Positions 43,913-57,904 are shown, counted from the first letter of the stretch. The stretch: DNA of 64,000 bases from Rhizophagus irregularis (GCF_026210795.1 NC_089444.1:3400501-3464500), one strand, 5' to 3'. The notes: a model not told the origin generated them from the letters alone. Program-made: numbers and translations.

Positions 43913-46900
43913 TTAATAAAATTTGAAGTTGAGTTTTGCACAGACTTGAAAGCATGAACCAAAAATGTTGATCTTTACCTTTTCTTGCAAATCCATCTTA
44001 TCCTTCTTTCAGTCATAGCATGCAAAGAGAGGTGCAAACAAGCTAGTAAGAACCTTTATCATAAGGAAGGTACATAACCAATTCCTCCTCTAGAATCAGC
44101 AGACTTTCCCTATAAAAAAAGAAATTGTTATCTAAATGTCCAGAAATGTCCAGAATATTTTGAGACTTAATCAAAGAACCCATAACAATATATACCTGCC
44201 ACGGCACTAATGTGACTGGGCGTAGCATACTCACTATTCACTTGAGAACGTAACCTTTAATAATTTTGTTGCTTTTCGACCCTCTCTAGACTTTGGATTT
44301 AAACACTCAAGTAAAGTTTTCAACTCTATTGCCAAAGCACTATGTATCTTTTGCTTTGACGCGTTGGGTATTTTTCCTTGAAATATTGACTTCAAGTATC
44401 CACTTCCTAATACATATGTGAGTTTTTCCAGTATTCAGGGTATCTGACCTTGCTTAAAATTTCATTTTCATGACCTTAAATAAAAAGTAAATACAACAGT
44501 GGATATAGGAGGTATGAAGAATGAAGAATACGTGTTGGTAAACTCATTTGTCATGAATGTTTATCACACTGTATACACGTCTGAGTTCAAAAGTCCGATA
44601 CATATACGCGATTACTACTAAAATACCACATTAAATTTCATTAGGAAGGAAATTATTGAGTTGGTAAGTGGGTTGATCTAAAAAAATTTATACAGAAAAA
44701 TTGTTGTAAAATAAAATACGTAATATTTACTGGTTTTTTTCCTGAGATGTTCAGATGTTTATCAGTGTTTCACGTAATTAGGAGCTGTGGCGCAGCGCAC
44801 GCACCATCAAACCAGGCGTGCTGTGTAAAATATCTAACATTTTGATCATAAAATTTTCGTAGAATGGTTTGTTTTGAAAATTCAACCGACCGAAATGAAC
44901 GGGGAGGGAAAAAGAAAAATATTTATTTAGTTTATTATTATATGAATTATGAAGTAATTGAACAAAATTATGAAAATAAATTTTAGCTAAGAAAAATATA
45001 ATTTAATTCGGAAATATATATTAATTGAACATTATATAATTCACCAAAAGTTTGTTTTATTGAACAAAAACTTGATATTATGGTACAGAGTTCTGTAAAG
45101 TTCAATAAAATTGTCAGCTCAGTATATTTAATATTTTCCAAGACTGTTAGAGAATGAACAATTGTAAGTCCATAATCAGCAGTAATTATATATTATTGTA
45201 TAGGGGAGGAGCAATATCACTTATTTTAGTATAGATCAATGTATGATTGGTCCTAATTTTTCCACGTCAATGGCAAAATTAGTAACCTATCATACATTGA
45301 CAGATTGATTATTATCATTTGGAACCGATCATAAGAGACGTCATTAAAAAAATTAATGTTTTTTTAGAATTGTAATATTTAATATATTTTAATGTGAATA
45401 AATGATTTTTATACCAATTTTATTATATATACACTTATAAATAGCTTATTTTGATAATATAAAGTATAAATAGCTTATTGTGATATTATAAAGTATAAAT
45501 AAAATATCTAAAAATATATGTTATGATCATATATACCCGAACGATAATTTTTAATACAAATAATAATATACAAATGATAATTTTATTTAAAGAGTATAAA
45601 ATTTTTCATTTTAAAAGAGGAATAAATATGTATTTTATGCGTAAATGAATTGCGCTAAAATATACGAAAAATGACGATACATTGGAAAATATTTATTAGC
45701 TTTGAACATTAAAATAATATTCATAGTACTGTACAACATTATTTTTATCAGAATAGAGATTGTAAAAAATATTTTAAAATTCCTTTTGGCTGTAAATTGT
45801 AGTTATAGGGGTCCAATTTCATTAATTTCGTTACAAAATCATAATCATGTGATATGTGATAATCACATGATTTTACGCAGCGGTTATCAATTGTAATTAT
45901 ATGTCCAAATAACGAGTATTCATCGAAATATTTATCAGCAAAAAAAAAGAGAAAAAAATAATACAAGAATTATTGCTTCGATTCATATTTGATTTTTGAA
46001 TTTTAACCGGATAACACTATTGTTATCGGCTCAAATTTTAAATAAGTTAAACGCCACTAACTAAGCTTGATTGTTTATTTTTTTTATCGATAAAATGAAA
46101 TTTAAAATATAAAGATGAAACAAATTACATTTTCTTTACCTTATTATGTATAATAACCGAACCTAACCTTTATTTCGCATATATAATAAAAAATATATAT
46201 TTGGAATTATTAATATTGCGATATATCATGTCGTATGATAAAAAATCATTTTTCATTTTGTCGTTTGTTTGATATTTTTGGTTTCATTATAATTTGTTTC
46301 ATTATAAACACAACGCAGTCGACGCATTATCTGTTATCATATTGTCGAATGATTTCTATTGTTTTATTTTTTAATAATAAAATATTTGGCGTTATTTTTA
46401 TGCAGTCCTACTATTAATAATGTAAAACAAAACTATATTTAATATATTACATACTGAAAAATAGTGATCATCAGTATATCGAATATCAGTATATCAAATC
46501 CAAATAAATTCGATTGTTTTATTTCTTAAAAATTCGATAAATATCAGGTGAAGATTATTCAATAAAATCATTTTTTATTCAGTGTAACCGACCATAAATA
46601 ACTACGGAAATTTCAGTCCGTCATTGCATCATTAGATTTACTATAACATTACTTTCTTATTTTTCTTAAAAAGTATATATGTATATATATATAAATTAAT
46701 AAATATGTAAAATTGTACAAAACTCTTTCTTTTTATGGGAAATCATTCAATTTCTATAATTAGTTAATTTGCTTTGTGGCATATGTATGAAATGTATGGA
46801 CCAAATTTCGAATCATTGTAATGCAAACACAAAATTTTGTGCTATCCGACCGACATATTCCGCCTATTTTTTGGTGACTTTGTTCATTTTAGAGTTCGAC

Positions 46901-48422
46901 TTTATACAGTATTTTATTTTATTGTTACTGTTTCGAGTGTTTCGCTGTTTTCGATTTAGTGTGACCCCTAAAAATCCCACATTTCCTTTATTTTTTTTTC
47001 AAATCGCTTCTAATAAAATTTTCTTGTTAAGTTTAATAATTTCTCACAAATTTTTTCATGATTTATAAACATTTTACAACAACATACACTTGCGTATGAT
47101 GTTTTATTGATATTTACCAGGTAAGAGTAAGTTTCAAGTTATGAAGTTTCACGGATTTCCTTTAATTTCTCTTTTTATGCAAAAAGTTGACGTAAGGTTA
47201 CATTTTCAAAAAAAAAGGAAAAAGTTTACTTTTATTTATAGCTAGACGAGTATATTTAATAGGGTTTAGTTTTATTGAATAAACTAAAATTTCACATAAT
47301 TTAATTGTATTATGTATATTTAAATAGTTATAACTATGTATATACATGTTAGATTAAAGATAATTTTAAAGCATTAGGACGAGCTTTATTTGTTCTTTTA
47401 GAAAATTAGAAATTATTTAAATTGAATCACAAGAAACATAAATATTAAAATTTTTTTTTTTCGTTCGAAATTAATCACATGATACAAAAATTTCTATTGG
47501 TTCGCTTTAATGATGTTCATCACGTGAGAAATTTAAATACGATTTTCCTACGATGACGTGACTGACGTGTTGGTAACAGTAATGTCGATCACATTAAATT
47601 TCGCAATTTTACTACTCATTGAAGTACTACTAGTACTACTCCTTTATTGAAGTACTACTAATATGATCGATCTTTTATTTATTTTTGATCGGCCTGGAAA
47701 ATGATAAACATTCCTTAACATTGTACTTAAGATGATATCATTTTAAACTTGAAAATTTACAGTATTTGTTGAATATCTTTTTAATAAACAAATGTATATG
47801 AATTTTAAGGAGCATGTATAATAAAATATATTTTAAATTGTTTTTTTGAAACGAAAAAAAAATATAATTTTTGTTTTTTAACAAATATAAAAAAAAAAAT
47901 CAAAGAAAACGTAAAATAGAAATAATATTATTCAATTTATCATTATTACTCGACAAAACTTTAATGGAGAGAATAATGATAATAACCAGCCCAGCGAGAA
48001 AAATCTCGTAAATTAGTTATATATAGTAAAAGGAGTACTGATTGTATTTACATATAATGGAGTAAAGTACATACCCAAGTCGGAAATTCAAAAAATATCA
48101 TTTATTTTGGTTCTGAACTTCTGATAATAAAAAAAGGAGAATGTTAAGTATCAACTTTACTAAGTAAACTGGATGTACAATAAATAGATCGATATTTTGT
48201 CATTTATTTTCAATTAAACAATATTTATAATATTTTACTTAAAAAAAATAACGAGAAAATTTTTTTTAAAATTATCTCTATTTTATTTGAGACAAGTTTT
48301 ACAATTTACTATAATTACTAATCTTTTAACATCTAAAAACAGAATTATTCAAAAAAGAAAAAAAAAACGTAAATAATAAAAATAATAAAAATAATTAAAA
48401 AATTGAAATTAAATTTCTAATA
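43913..48422. other. Long AT-rich region without a convincing gene
   Basis: A spliceable fragment on - at 44234-44043 (exon ending LVPWQ before GTATAT, then ESLLILEEELVMYLPYDKGS in another frame) may belong to the decayed gene at 42322-43912. The rest shows only low-complexity frames, plus the hairpin at 45237-45299. Confidence 0.5.
45237..45299. repeat. 63-nt imperfect hairpin
   Basis: CAATGTATGAT..CTAATTTT..CC, an 8-nt loop, GG..AAAATTAG..ATCATACATTG: about 23 paired bases with three small bulges. It could be a tiny MITE or a small-RNA precursor. No protein-coding context. Confidence 0.75.
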
Positions 48423-48923
48423 TTATTTAGATAATCCAGCGTAACCAGAACCTTCACCGTTTTGTGTGGTCATTGCACCATTAGGAAGACGTTTTCTAAG
48501 TTTATCACTACAATGACGTTTACTATTATGAAGTTTCTTGGTGAGAATTCCGTTATCATTACAATCTATACTCATATCTGTGAACTTATGTCTAAAAGAT
48601 TTAGTACCACCACTACCATCCGGTTTTATATTCAATCCATCTGTGAGATCGAATAATGTATTTTTGCACTCATCAATAATTTTAAATCCATAAGTCGCGT
48701 TTGTATCTTCGAAACCTTTTTTAAAGATACCGGATACCTCGGTATGTCCATTTTCGTCCTGATTAAAAACTACAAGGCCTCCAACCGGGCCAGAATCGAA
48801 ATCCGCAAGTGCGAAAGAGCATTGGCATTGGTTTCTTTTGTTTAATAGTTCGTTGGGGAACGCCGATGAGATAGTAATGAGCAAAAAAGGAATAAGATAG
48901 CTTAAAACCGCAAAGGTCTTCAT
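48423..48923 (-). CDS. Small predicted secreted protein
   Basis: 166 residues, single exon. An N-terminal signal peptide (hydrophobic core LSYLIPFLLITISSA, cleavage likely near residue 21) is followed by a KR dibasic site, CQC, and a beta-rich domain with GGLVVFNQ, VSGIFKKGFE and TYGFKIIDEC. That spacing is reminiscent of a Cu/Zn-superoxide-dismutase-like sandwich, but no metal-binding His cluster is present. Cysteines at CQC, DEC, DCN and HCS could form disulphides. The C-terminus is basic, then Gly/Ser-rich. A good TATA box lies 118-137 bp upstream. Secretion by an AM-type fungus would make it an effector candidate (inference). Confidence 0.7.
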   Translation of the reverse strand: MKTFAVLSYLIPFLLITISSAFPNELLNKRNQCQCSFALADFDSGPVGGLVVFNQDENGHTEVSGIFKKGFEDTNATYGFKIIDECKNTLFDLTDGLNIKPDGSGGTKSFRHKFTDMSIDCNDNGILTKKLHNSKRHCSDKLRKRLPNGAMTTQNGEGSGYAGLSK

Positions 48924-49040
48924 TTTTATTTTTTTTGAAAATCAATTGTTCGTAATGTTTATTTTTTTTTTGATAATAATATTTTTTTTATTATTACTTA
49001 TTCGTTTCGAATAATGAATTTGGTGAGGAGAAAAAACGAC

Positions 49041-49060
49041 CCTTTTTATATATATTTTTA
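49041..49060 (-). promoter_or_regulatory. TATA box of the secreted-protein gene
   Basis: Minus strand TAAAAATATATATAAAAAGG, 118-137 bp upstream of the ATG at 48923. Confidence 0.55.
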
Positions 49061-50654
49061 CAGAAAGAACGAATAGTAATTTTGTTCTGACATGTAAAAA
49101 TATAAAAATATAAAAATATTACATAAATAATACTAAATTTGTATATAAATTAATGAAACTTTCTCTAATTTTTTTTTAATATTTTAAACAATTTTATTAA
49201 AAATTTATTTCTTTGTTCGGATTATAAGAACCGTAAATTTAACATTTTAGTCTTTTTGTAATAAATAAATTTTTATTATTAAATTTCTAAATATAAATTT
49301 TTTTACGTTAAATCAAATAAGTCAAATAATTACTTTAAAAAGAAAATAAGAGAAAAATATAAAGATATTGAATTCATTGAATTTAAAATTAAGAAATTTA
49401 AAATTAAGAATTTTTTTTTTTAAAACCTTTCTAATATTACCAAAAAAAAAATCATTATTGAATATATAAAAAGTTTTTTACTTGCGGACTTTTTGAATAT
49501 GCATTTGTTATATGTGATTGTTGTTTGTATTATTGCATTACAATGAAAAAAGATCAAAAATGTGTTTATTCATACATATTTTAATTTTTTGCATGTATGA
49601 AAGAATAAAAAATAAACAATTAAGGAAATTAAACATCATCGAATAAGAATGTATATATTTTATATTTTTTATATAGAGGAAAAAATAAAAAGAGTTTTTC
49701 ATTATTTGGTTAAGGACCCTAAAAAAAGTTAGATCATATACATATAAGGAAAAAATCGAAAGTTGTTGTTAACCGAAATAGTCCAAGGTAACACAATAAT
49801 AAAAATGATTATCTTAAAATATTTATTCATTTATAATTTTTATCATATACATGCACAATTTCATTTGATTACGGGCATAACCTGATAACCATTTCGGATT
49901 TGAGAAATTTTGAGCCGTTGAAATTAAACATTTTTATCCACGTATGCATTATGATATACCATTATTCATATTATGTAAAATAAAAATATCAAATATATTA
50001 TATTAATTAATTTTCATTATATCATTGGTCCATTATCTAGAATGAACTAGAATTTTTTTTTAATTGCATAAATCCATTCACAATGTGAAAGTAAAACAAT
50101 AGAATTTATGATTACAATGATCAGCGAAGTTAGAAATGCACATTGCTAACAACAATTGTATACCTTAATTACCTTATCCATTCACAAGAAAGAAAAATTG
50201 ACAAAAAAGGTTTCTTTTTTTTAAAAGAATTTTCAAGAATAACTCCGAAGAATAAAAGCATTAAACCGAATCTAACCCTTTTAAATCACTTTGTATTACT
50301 CTTTTACTTCCATAATAATGAATAAAAGTTTTTGAATGAATGAACTTCAATTAATGAATGATAAAATAAAGAAAATTGATTAAAAGATCTTAAAAAGGAA
50401 GGTTAAATTCTTTACGAATAATTTCGGAAAAAATAAACTCCAAAAATATTAACTATATTAAAATAACAAGTTTAGTTGTGTAATAAACGAACGAAAAATA
50501 AAATAAAATAAAAGTAAATCAAAGATAATCATACTGTATACACCTAAAAAAAATCCATTTTTAAGATGGTTCTTTTCCTTTAATTTTTTTTTAAAAAAAA
50601 AAATAAAAATTCTTCGCTAAAAAAAAAATTCTTCACCAACGTTTTTTTTCAAAT
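49061..50654. other. Intergenic, AT-rich, no gene seen
   Basis: Only low-complexity frames. It presumably contains the promoter of the + strand gene at 50655. Confidence 0.55.
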
Positions 50655-53600
50655 ATGAGATTATTTTTTATTTTTCTTTTATCAATTTTATCAATTATTT
50701 TACTGGTGATATTACCAGTTAAATCATCCATTACATTTGAAGAACCACAACCTAAAATCCTTTCAAGACCTCGCGTTTTAAATACAAATTATTATGATGA
50801 TGGTACAATAGTCGTTCGAATAGTTCGTGTAAATTATACAACTCCTTCCCAAATTTGTGTGGAGGAAAACTTTACAATTCGTATTATCGATCCGAACGGA
50901 ACTATTAAAGGTTTTAACCTTTCAGCAGATGAATTAAATATACAACCTTTCAATTTTTGTCTTTTCGCTAAATTTAACCCAATCAGATTCTACCCTGTGA
51001 AAAAAAACTTTTTATTTTTAACTTACGCGGTGGCTAAAGATGTAAATGATTCTTTCACTTATGATGATTGGGGAATGGTCATCGACCTAAATGGAGAAAT
51101 TAAAAGGTATATACAGTATATAAATGTAATTATCCCCTGATCGGCACCATTTACACGATTATGCAAATGTAGTTATACCTACTGGATAGCAAATTTTATA
51201 TGTATTTATTTATCCGTTTCTAGGAAATTTTGCGGTAAAAATTAACTATTGATTATACTATAATGGACTGATTTGAAAATTTGAGTAATTTGGAAAGATT
51301 TGCATTTTCCAAATGAGAAAAACTTTCTTTTAATTTATTTGTAATCTCAATATTATTTTTCAAGTGTATTAGTAATAGTTCCGAAGCTTTTTAAAATTCA
51401 ATTATTTTTTAAAATCTTTTAAAATGAAAAAAAAAACCAAGCGAAAGAAAAATAAGATACAACAATAAAATAAACTATATTAAATTCATGATATACTATA
51501 AAACACTTACTATTGTGTAAATGGCAGGGGATAAATCAATTATCTCCTGGCTAATTGGAATAGTAAAATTTTACTTAGAATCGGAACATGATCAGCCTTC
51601 GGCCGATCATTTATCCAATCCTAGTAAAATTTTACTTATTCCTAATTAGCCAGGAGATAAGTAATACATATATATTTATAAATAATAAAATTTATTATTC
51701 TTCCCGATTCTTTTATAGTAAAATTAGGTTAGGTACATCCTATGTTAATACTACTACTAATCAATGGTTGCCAGCTCAAGATTCAGTTACATTAAACGTT
51801 CATCGTGATAATGGATTTCTTCGTATTGCGCCCATAACTGGTACTAATTCTATGATCTTGCAACAATTCAAAGTGTAAGTATTACCGTATATTTTAATTT
51901 TACGAAAATTAATAATTTTAATATATATACATATATATATTTCTTCTTTTATAAGAAATGAAAATGGGGAAATTCAATCTCTTGCAGAAACGTACATAAA
52001 TTATACGGCTCTACCAATCGATACAGTTGCAACAATGGACGGAGGTTACGCGGTTATTTATCCTGATCATACGCCACCGTCAACATCAATCCCCTTTGCT
52101 TCATATATGTCGATCCGTGGCTTTTTTTTACAAAATGGAGAGTCAGAAAAGCAAGGTCCATTTGTTCTTTATCAAACTCAAAATCAAATATCAAATATTA
52201 TTTTACTTGATTGTGATTTTACTAAAGTGGGATTTGGTCAAACTTGTATACTGGTTTTAAACATTGCCCCAGCAATAGATCAAAATACTTTTATTAAAAT
52301 CGATTTTCTTTCAACTGGAACTGTATATAATATTACTATTTTTCAAAACCCTGCTGATCTTGCAGATTTTTCTATTCAATCATTACCGTATGGAGGTTAT
52401 CTATTATATAGTACTGTAAATAATCAAAATGATCCAACTACACTTAATCTTTATGGTTATATTTTGGATGACCGTAGTAATCGTTATGATTGGAATATAT
52501 CTTACCCTACTTTAACAAATTTTAATGGTGATATTTTAATTTTACCAAATAATACTCTCGCAATACCTCAACCGGAAATTGATCAAATTTGGGGTTTGTT
52601 CACTACTGATTTGTACAAGATCGAGGGTGCACATGGTAAGTTTGATACGAACAATATTATTATATCGTATAAAAAAATTTTTTTTTTTAACTTTTATAAA
52701 CTTTTAAAAATGTTTATTAGATCATGGTTATGGAAATTTACATATCTTAAATACAATTCCGAAAATTGGTGAAAATATAGATCCATCTAAAATTACATCC
52801 CTTATAATTCAATTTTATAGTAAAGTTGATTTATCATCTAATCGTAAAATTACTATTTTACAAGATGGTGGTATTATACGTCAAACTACTTCTATTAGTA
52901 ATAATAATGGAGATTTTGTAAAATTTATTGATGATTATACCATTGAAATCAAAGTGATAAATAGTACTTTTAATCAACCTAATACAAAGTACTATGTTTT
53001 AATTGATGATGGTTTTGTAAAGAGTAAAGATCTTCAAGAACCTATCCCTGGTATACAAGATAATGCTTGGAATTTTATGACAAGTAAGTAATTTAAATTC
53101 TTATTAAAAATGAAAATGAAAATATTACATATTTATAAAATGAAATCTTTTTATATATAATAGTTCAACAAGAAGCTAATAATGGTATATTAGATATATA
53201 TAAAAATCAAGTAAACGCATCTAACATTAAGGGAAAAATTAGATTAACTGCGGAAGGAACAACTTACTTCAAAAGTTTTAGATATGATAAAACTAAAGTT
53301 AAAGAATTTTTTGATAATTTAAAACAAGAATTAGCTAAAGCAATTCCTGTTAGTAAGGAACGAATTGATACAAATGAAAAATATGAAATTGATAATTCAG
53401 TTTCACCAGAACAATATATTTTATCAATTAATATTAAAAAAGCTAAAAATGAAAGATCCGTTAATTTGTTAGCAAGTGATTTAAATACTTTAATAAGAAA
53501 TAAACTTATTACTGTTATTGGTACTGGAGAGTATACAAATTATTTAGATGAAGAATATGGATACGAAACCATACGTAAGAATCCAATTTTTTTTTTATAT

Positions 53601-55863
53601 ATTCGTTTTGAAGGATTTTATGATTTTATCACAAATAACTAAATAATAATTTTTTTTTTGTAAAAATAGCCAGGTGGATAGAAGAAAATTTGATTAATCT
53701 TGTTCTAACTATTTTATTAAATATCGTATTATTAATTATTGCTTGTTGGGTGAATATAAATTTTTATATTAATATATTATTAAGAGTTTTTTTTTACTGA
53801 CAAAAATGAAAAATTTATATATATATATTTTTTTTCTAACTTTTTTCTTTTTCTTTTCTTTTTCTTTTTTTTTAGAAAAAAACATTTGCAATTTTTATAT
53901 GTGGTAACGCGATCGAGAAATTTGTGACGACAATCCTTTTTACTAGTAAAGATGCGAATAGCGTGGAAAATATTTTTACTGCAAGGTAAAAAAAAAAAAC
54001 CTCCATAAAAGTAAAAAAAATGTATAATATATATATATTTTTTTTTTTCAAGCACTGATTTATTCTCTTCTCTTTTCTTCACTTTCTTTTTTTTCTTCTA
54101 GTCTTTTCTTTGTGACATTTCCGTTTATCGTAAATTTAGGATTTGCATTTAAAGTTGTGATTGATGAACTTATGAGACATGACTTACGAAAGTTATTAGA
54201 AAAAGTTAGAAAACTTAAAGATGACTTAAAAGAAGACAACAATTCTACAGTAAAAGAAGGCAACAATTCTACCGTAGAAGAAGGCAACAATTTCACAGTA
54301 AAAGAAGACAACATTTCTACAATTAAAGAAGACAACATTTCTATAATAGAAGAAGACAATGGTTCTACAATAGAAGAAAGCAATAGTTCTACAGCAAAAG
54401 AAGATAACAATTCTACAGTAGAAGATAAATCAAAGAAAGACAATACAAACGAAGTTGTCGATCGCGAAGAAAAAGTTAAGGAACTTAAGAAAGTGTTAAG
54501 AGATACTAGAAAAGAATTAAGAAAAATTAAAGGAGAATTAACAGAAGTTAGCAATCTCATGAAAGAATTAAAAGTTGTTAATGAACTTATAGAAAAATTA
54601 GAGAATCCAACTTCAACAAATAATGTAAATCTAACTCCAACAAATAATGTAAATCCAACTCCAACAAATAATGTAAATCCAACTCCAACAAATAATGTAA
54701 ATCCAATTCCAACAAATAATGTAAATCTAACTCCAACAAATAATGTAAAAGACATCTTAAAAAAATTGAGAGGAATTAACGATCTTATAGAAAAATTAAT
54801 GCAAGTTGAAGATTTTACAGAAGATTTGATAGAAGTTTGTATAAATTTAAATGAACTTGATAAATTATTAAATGGAATTAATGAATTGAAAGAAGTCGTT
54901 GTCCATGAAGAATCGAGAGGAGTTAACATGGAAGAATCGAATGAAATTAATAGAGAAGAACCGAAGGAAGTTACCAAATTTACGGATGAATTAAATAAAA
55001 TTCGTAAGCTTATGGAAGGATTAAATGAAATTGAAAAACTTAAGGGTCAATTAAATAAAGCTGTAGACCTTATGAATAGATTAAAAAAAAAAGAACCTAT
55101 GAGCCAAAATGAACATACGACAAGCGAAAATGAACTTACGACGAGCGAAAATAAACTTATTATAAACGAATTAGAAAAACTTGAACGTTTTAAAAAAGAA
55201 TTGGAAATACTTGAAAGCTTTAAAAGGGATAGCGTTGAAAAATTGGAAGATCAAAACAATATGACAAATGTGAATAGGAATAGTGTGTGGGAAGAAGTTA
55301 AAAGATGGAGTAATATATTTAGTAATAAATTTATAAGTTTTCAAAAGAAATACGAAAAGAAGGCTATGAAAGTGATAGAAGGAGATCAGCCGGCGGAAAA
55401 GAAATATCGAAAAATTTCGAAATGGTTAAGAGATTATAAAGATAATCAAATAATTGTAATAATATTTACGATATTAGCAGGAGTTGATATTTCACATTTA
55501 GAACTGCTTGGATCAAATTTACGAATTAAAATTCCAAGTTTTAGTTTTCGTGGTCTAGAAATTCGAAATATTGATGTTAATTTTAATGCTGAATTATCCC
55601 ATGCAGCAAAACATAGTTTATTTTGGGGAGATGTCACCAATATTTTTATTGAGGATATTTCTGCAATAATTATTCAGGTATGTAAATTATTTTTGCATTA
55701 ATTTTTTATTCAATCATTAAAATTTATTTTATTTTATAATTAGTGCTTTTATTTAACGAAAGTTGTATCATTCGGTTATACGCCCATATATACTATTTCA
55801 AAGTCTCTTATACATCTTATCAATAATATATATCTCATATATAAATACAGATGTAATCCTTAA
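50655..55863 (+). CDS. Nine-exon gene for a 1,315-aa membrane glycoprotein with a cytosolic coiled coil
   Basis: Exons 50655-51106, 51719-51874, 51956-52635, 52721-53083, 53164-53574, 53670-53749, 53876-53985, 54102-55677 and 55744-55863. All join in frame at GT..AG introns and total 1,316 codons with one terminal TAA. A signal peptide (LLSILSIILLVILPVKSS) leads to an ectodomain of about 680 residues with many N-x-S/T sites (NYTT, NFTI, NGTI, NDSF, NISY). A transmembrane helix follows (LVLTILLNIVLLIIACW, exon 6), then a second hydrophobic segment (exon 8 start). Next is a long Glu/Lys coiled coil with two low-complexity arrays: NNSTV(K/E)E repeats and a seven-residue NVNPTPT-type repeat. The C-terminal part is membrane-associated in character. 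It may be a cell-surface receptor or adhesin; function unknown. No premature stop. Confidence 0.8.
51128..51535. mobile_element. Putative MITE in intron 1
   Basis: Inverted ends TTATCCCCTG..CCATTTACAC (51129-51155) and GTGTAAATGGCAGGGGATAA (about 51515-51534). With the palindromic unit beside it, it accounts for intron 1 being 612 bp when the others are about 80-125 bp. Confidence 0.6.
51540..51660. repeat. 121-bp near-perfect palindromic MITE in intron 1
   Basis: It starts TTATCTCCTGGCTAATT and ends AATTAGCCAGGAGATAA, with inner arms AGTAAAATTTTACT on both sides and a central GATCAGCCTTCGGCCGATC hairpin. The whole element can fold back on itself. Confidence 0.88.
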
Positions 55864-57711
55864 ATACCAACTCGAGTAAGCCTTGAATGGAAAGGCTCAA
55901 ATTTGATTAATAATTTTGTTCAAAATTCTTATTGTTCGATAAATACAACTTATTATTATTTAAATAAATATTTTATATACATTATTTTGGTTACTCTATA
56001 TTTTATATTTTTTTCAAAATTTTGTGTAAAGTTTATATAAAAAAAATTTTTAAGACCTAAGACGGCCGCAATTTTATTACTTTGTGTCGCCTAACTTTGT
56101 TACAAATTAATATATTGATTTTTTTTTTTGAATATTAGATTAACACGGTGATATTTGCTGGTACGCTGGTACCTATTGGTACAGTAAAAGTCTTGAAAAA
56201 TATAACCATAATTTATTGTTTTATAATTTCGGTACAATTCATATGATTAAATCGGAAGCCATTATTCTTATCCCGAAAATTCATTATCCTGACGCTCAAT
56301 ATCTCGACACCTATTGTCCTCCTGTCTCCTGACAATTTACATTATAATGATATTTTTGTATTTCAAAGTGGATTTGTTTCGCAAAATGTTATTAAAAATT
56401 ATTTAGAATTATTAAAACTTTATCGCTGCTTTCGATTTAGCTGAAACTGATCAAATCACTTACATCACATGTTGATCAACAATGATCAGCCAATGAAATT
56501 TAAACACATAATAATTTACTAAGTAAAAAAATTATCAAAACTTCAAACGTTCAAAAGTTCAAAAGAAACATTTATTATTATGCCTTTTACAACTTTACAA
56601 TGATTAGAAAATTTCACCAACCATTTAAAAATAATAATTACTATTTTAAATAAAAAATTATTCACAGATAATTGAAATATTATAAAGTTTATATACTGTA
56701 ATTATGATTTTATATGTTCATATGTGAAACGTGAATACGTGATGCTTTATTAGTACAGTTTCACAAAATTACGAGTTTTCGGTCTTTTTATTTATATAAT
56801 TGGTCGACAAGTCGCAGTTTCAACCAAATTGAAAACGGCGATAATAAGAAATTTTAATTCTTAAAATAAAATATTAATATCATTACCATATTAATAAAAA
56901 AATATTAGTTGTTTAATATATAAAAATTTAATTTTTACTATATAAATATGGTTTACTATGTATTTTATAACTTTATAAATAAATAAAATGTTTAAAATAA
57001 TAGATAAAAATTTAATAAAAAAATGTACATAGTTTTCATAAACAAGAGACGGAGTGGCGAATATTTTATTGTAAAGCAATTATTTTTTTTAAAAAATTAT
57101 ATCTAAATTAATTATTTCAACGACAAATAAACGAATATTACATAACTAAGTTTAATTTTGAACCCCTTTTTCTTCTAAATGTAAATAAATATATGAGTTA
57201 GTGAGAGCGCTATATTACCGAAGATGCGGTCGTAAAGTATATCATGTGATTTGGATTCAGAATTATGATAATTCTGGTAATTTCGGCAAGTTTTGCAACA
57301 ATTCATATTGACGATCACCGTGACTTTAAGAATTTATTTTTTTTATATTTATATATTTCCTTGTATGAATCATATTATCACGCATGAGATATTATAAAAT
57401 TTAAATACAAAATATACTTTAAAATTTATTAATAAACGCGTTCAGTTTACGCTACTAATATAATAATATAATGAGAAAGAAAAAGATAAAAATAAAAGAA
57501 TAAATTATTCAAATTACAAACTAAAAATTTTGAAGAAAATCTCATAAGTCATAGTGTTTAAATAATTTTGATAAGAAAAAAAAATCAGGTATAATACAGT
57601 AATAATGTTATCTAATTTATATAATTCATCCGTATCTAAATATCTAAAAGAAAAAAAAAATATTACTTTAAATTTGGTAGTTTATGGTAAATTTTAAACA
57701 GTTTAAAAATA
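55864..57711. other. Intergenic, no gene seen
   Basis: AT-rich, with no supported gene or repeat. Short frames on - near 56900-57080 are low complexity. Confidence 0.55.
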
Positions 57712-57900
57712 ATTCTTAATATCAGGAATTTCCAATTCATCTTGTTCTTCTGAATGAAAGTTAGGACTGTTATGTACTTCATATTCGTCTATCAAATATA
57801 AAATTAAAAATCATAAAATACTGTAGAATAATTATTATAAGAATTCATTGATATGAAGTTTCTTTACTTGTTGTTGCATTGTTTCAATCTTATAATCATT
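57712..57900 (-). pseudogene. Terminal exons of a lost gene
   Basis: On the minus strand [15 protein letters not shown] is followed by GTAAAG, an AT-rich gap ending in AG at 57789, then an exon to a TAA at 57712. In one frame that exon reads the acidic DEYEVHNSPNFHSEEQDELE, a typical acidic protein tail. The phase across the intron is not consistent, so I treat it as a remnant. The 5' part is missing and abuts the Sel1 fragment. Confidence 0.35.
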
Positions 57901-57904
57901 TTGA

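Noticed and set aside
54060-54977. 305-codon frame on the minus strand
   Set aside because: Antisense of exon 8 of the membrane glycoprotein gene; its repetitive Ser/Leu/Phe composition mirrors the coding repeats.
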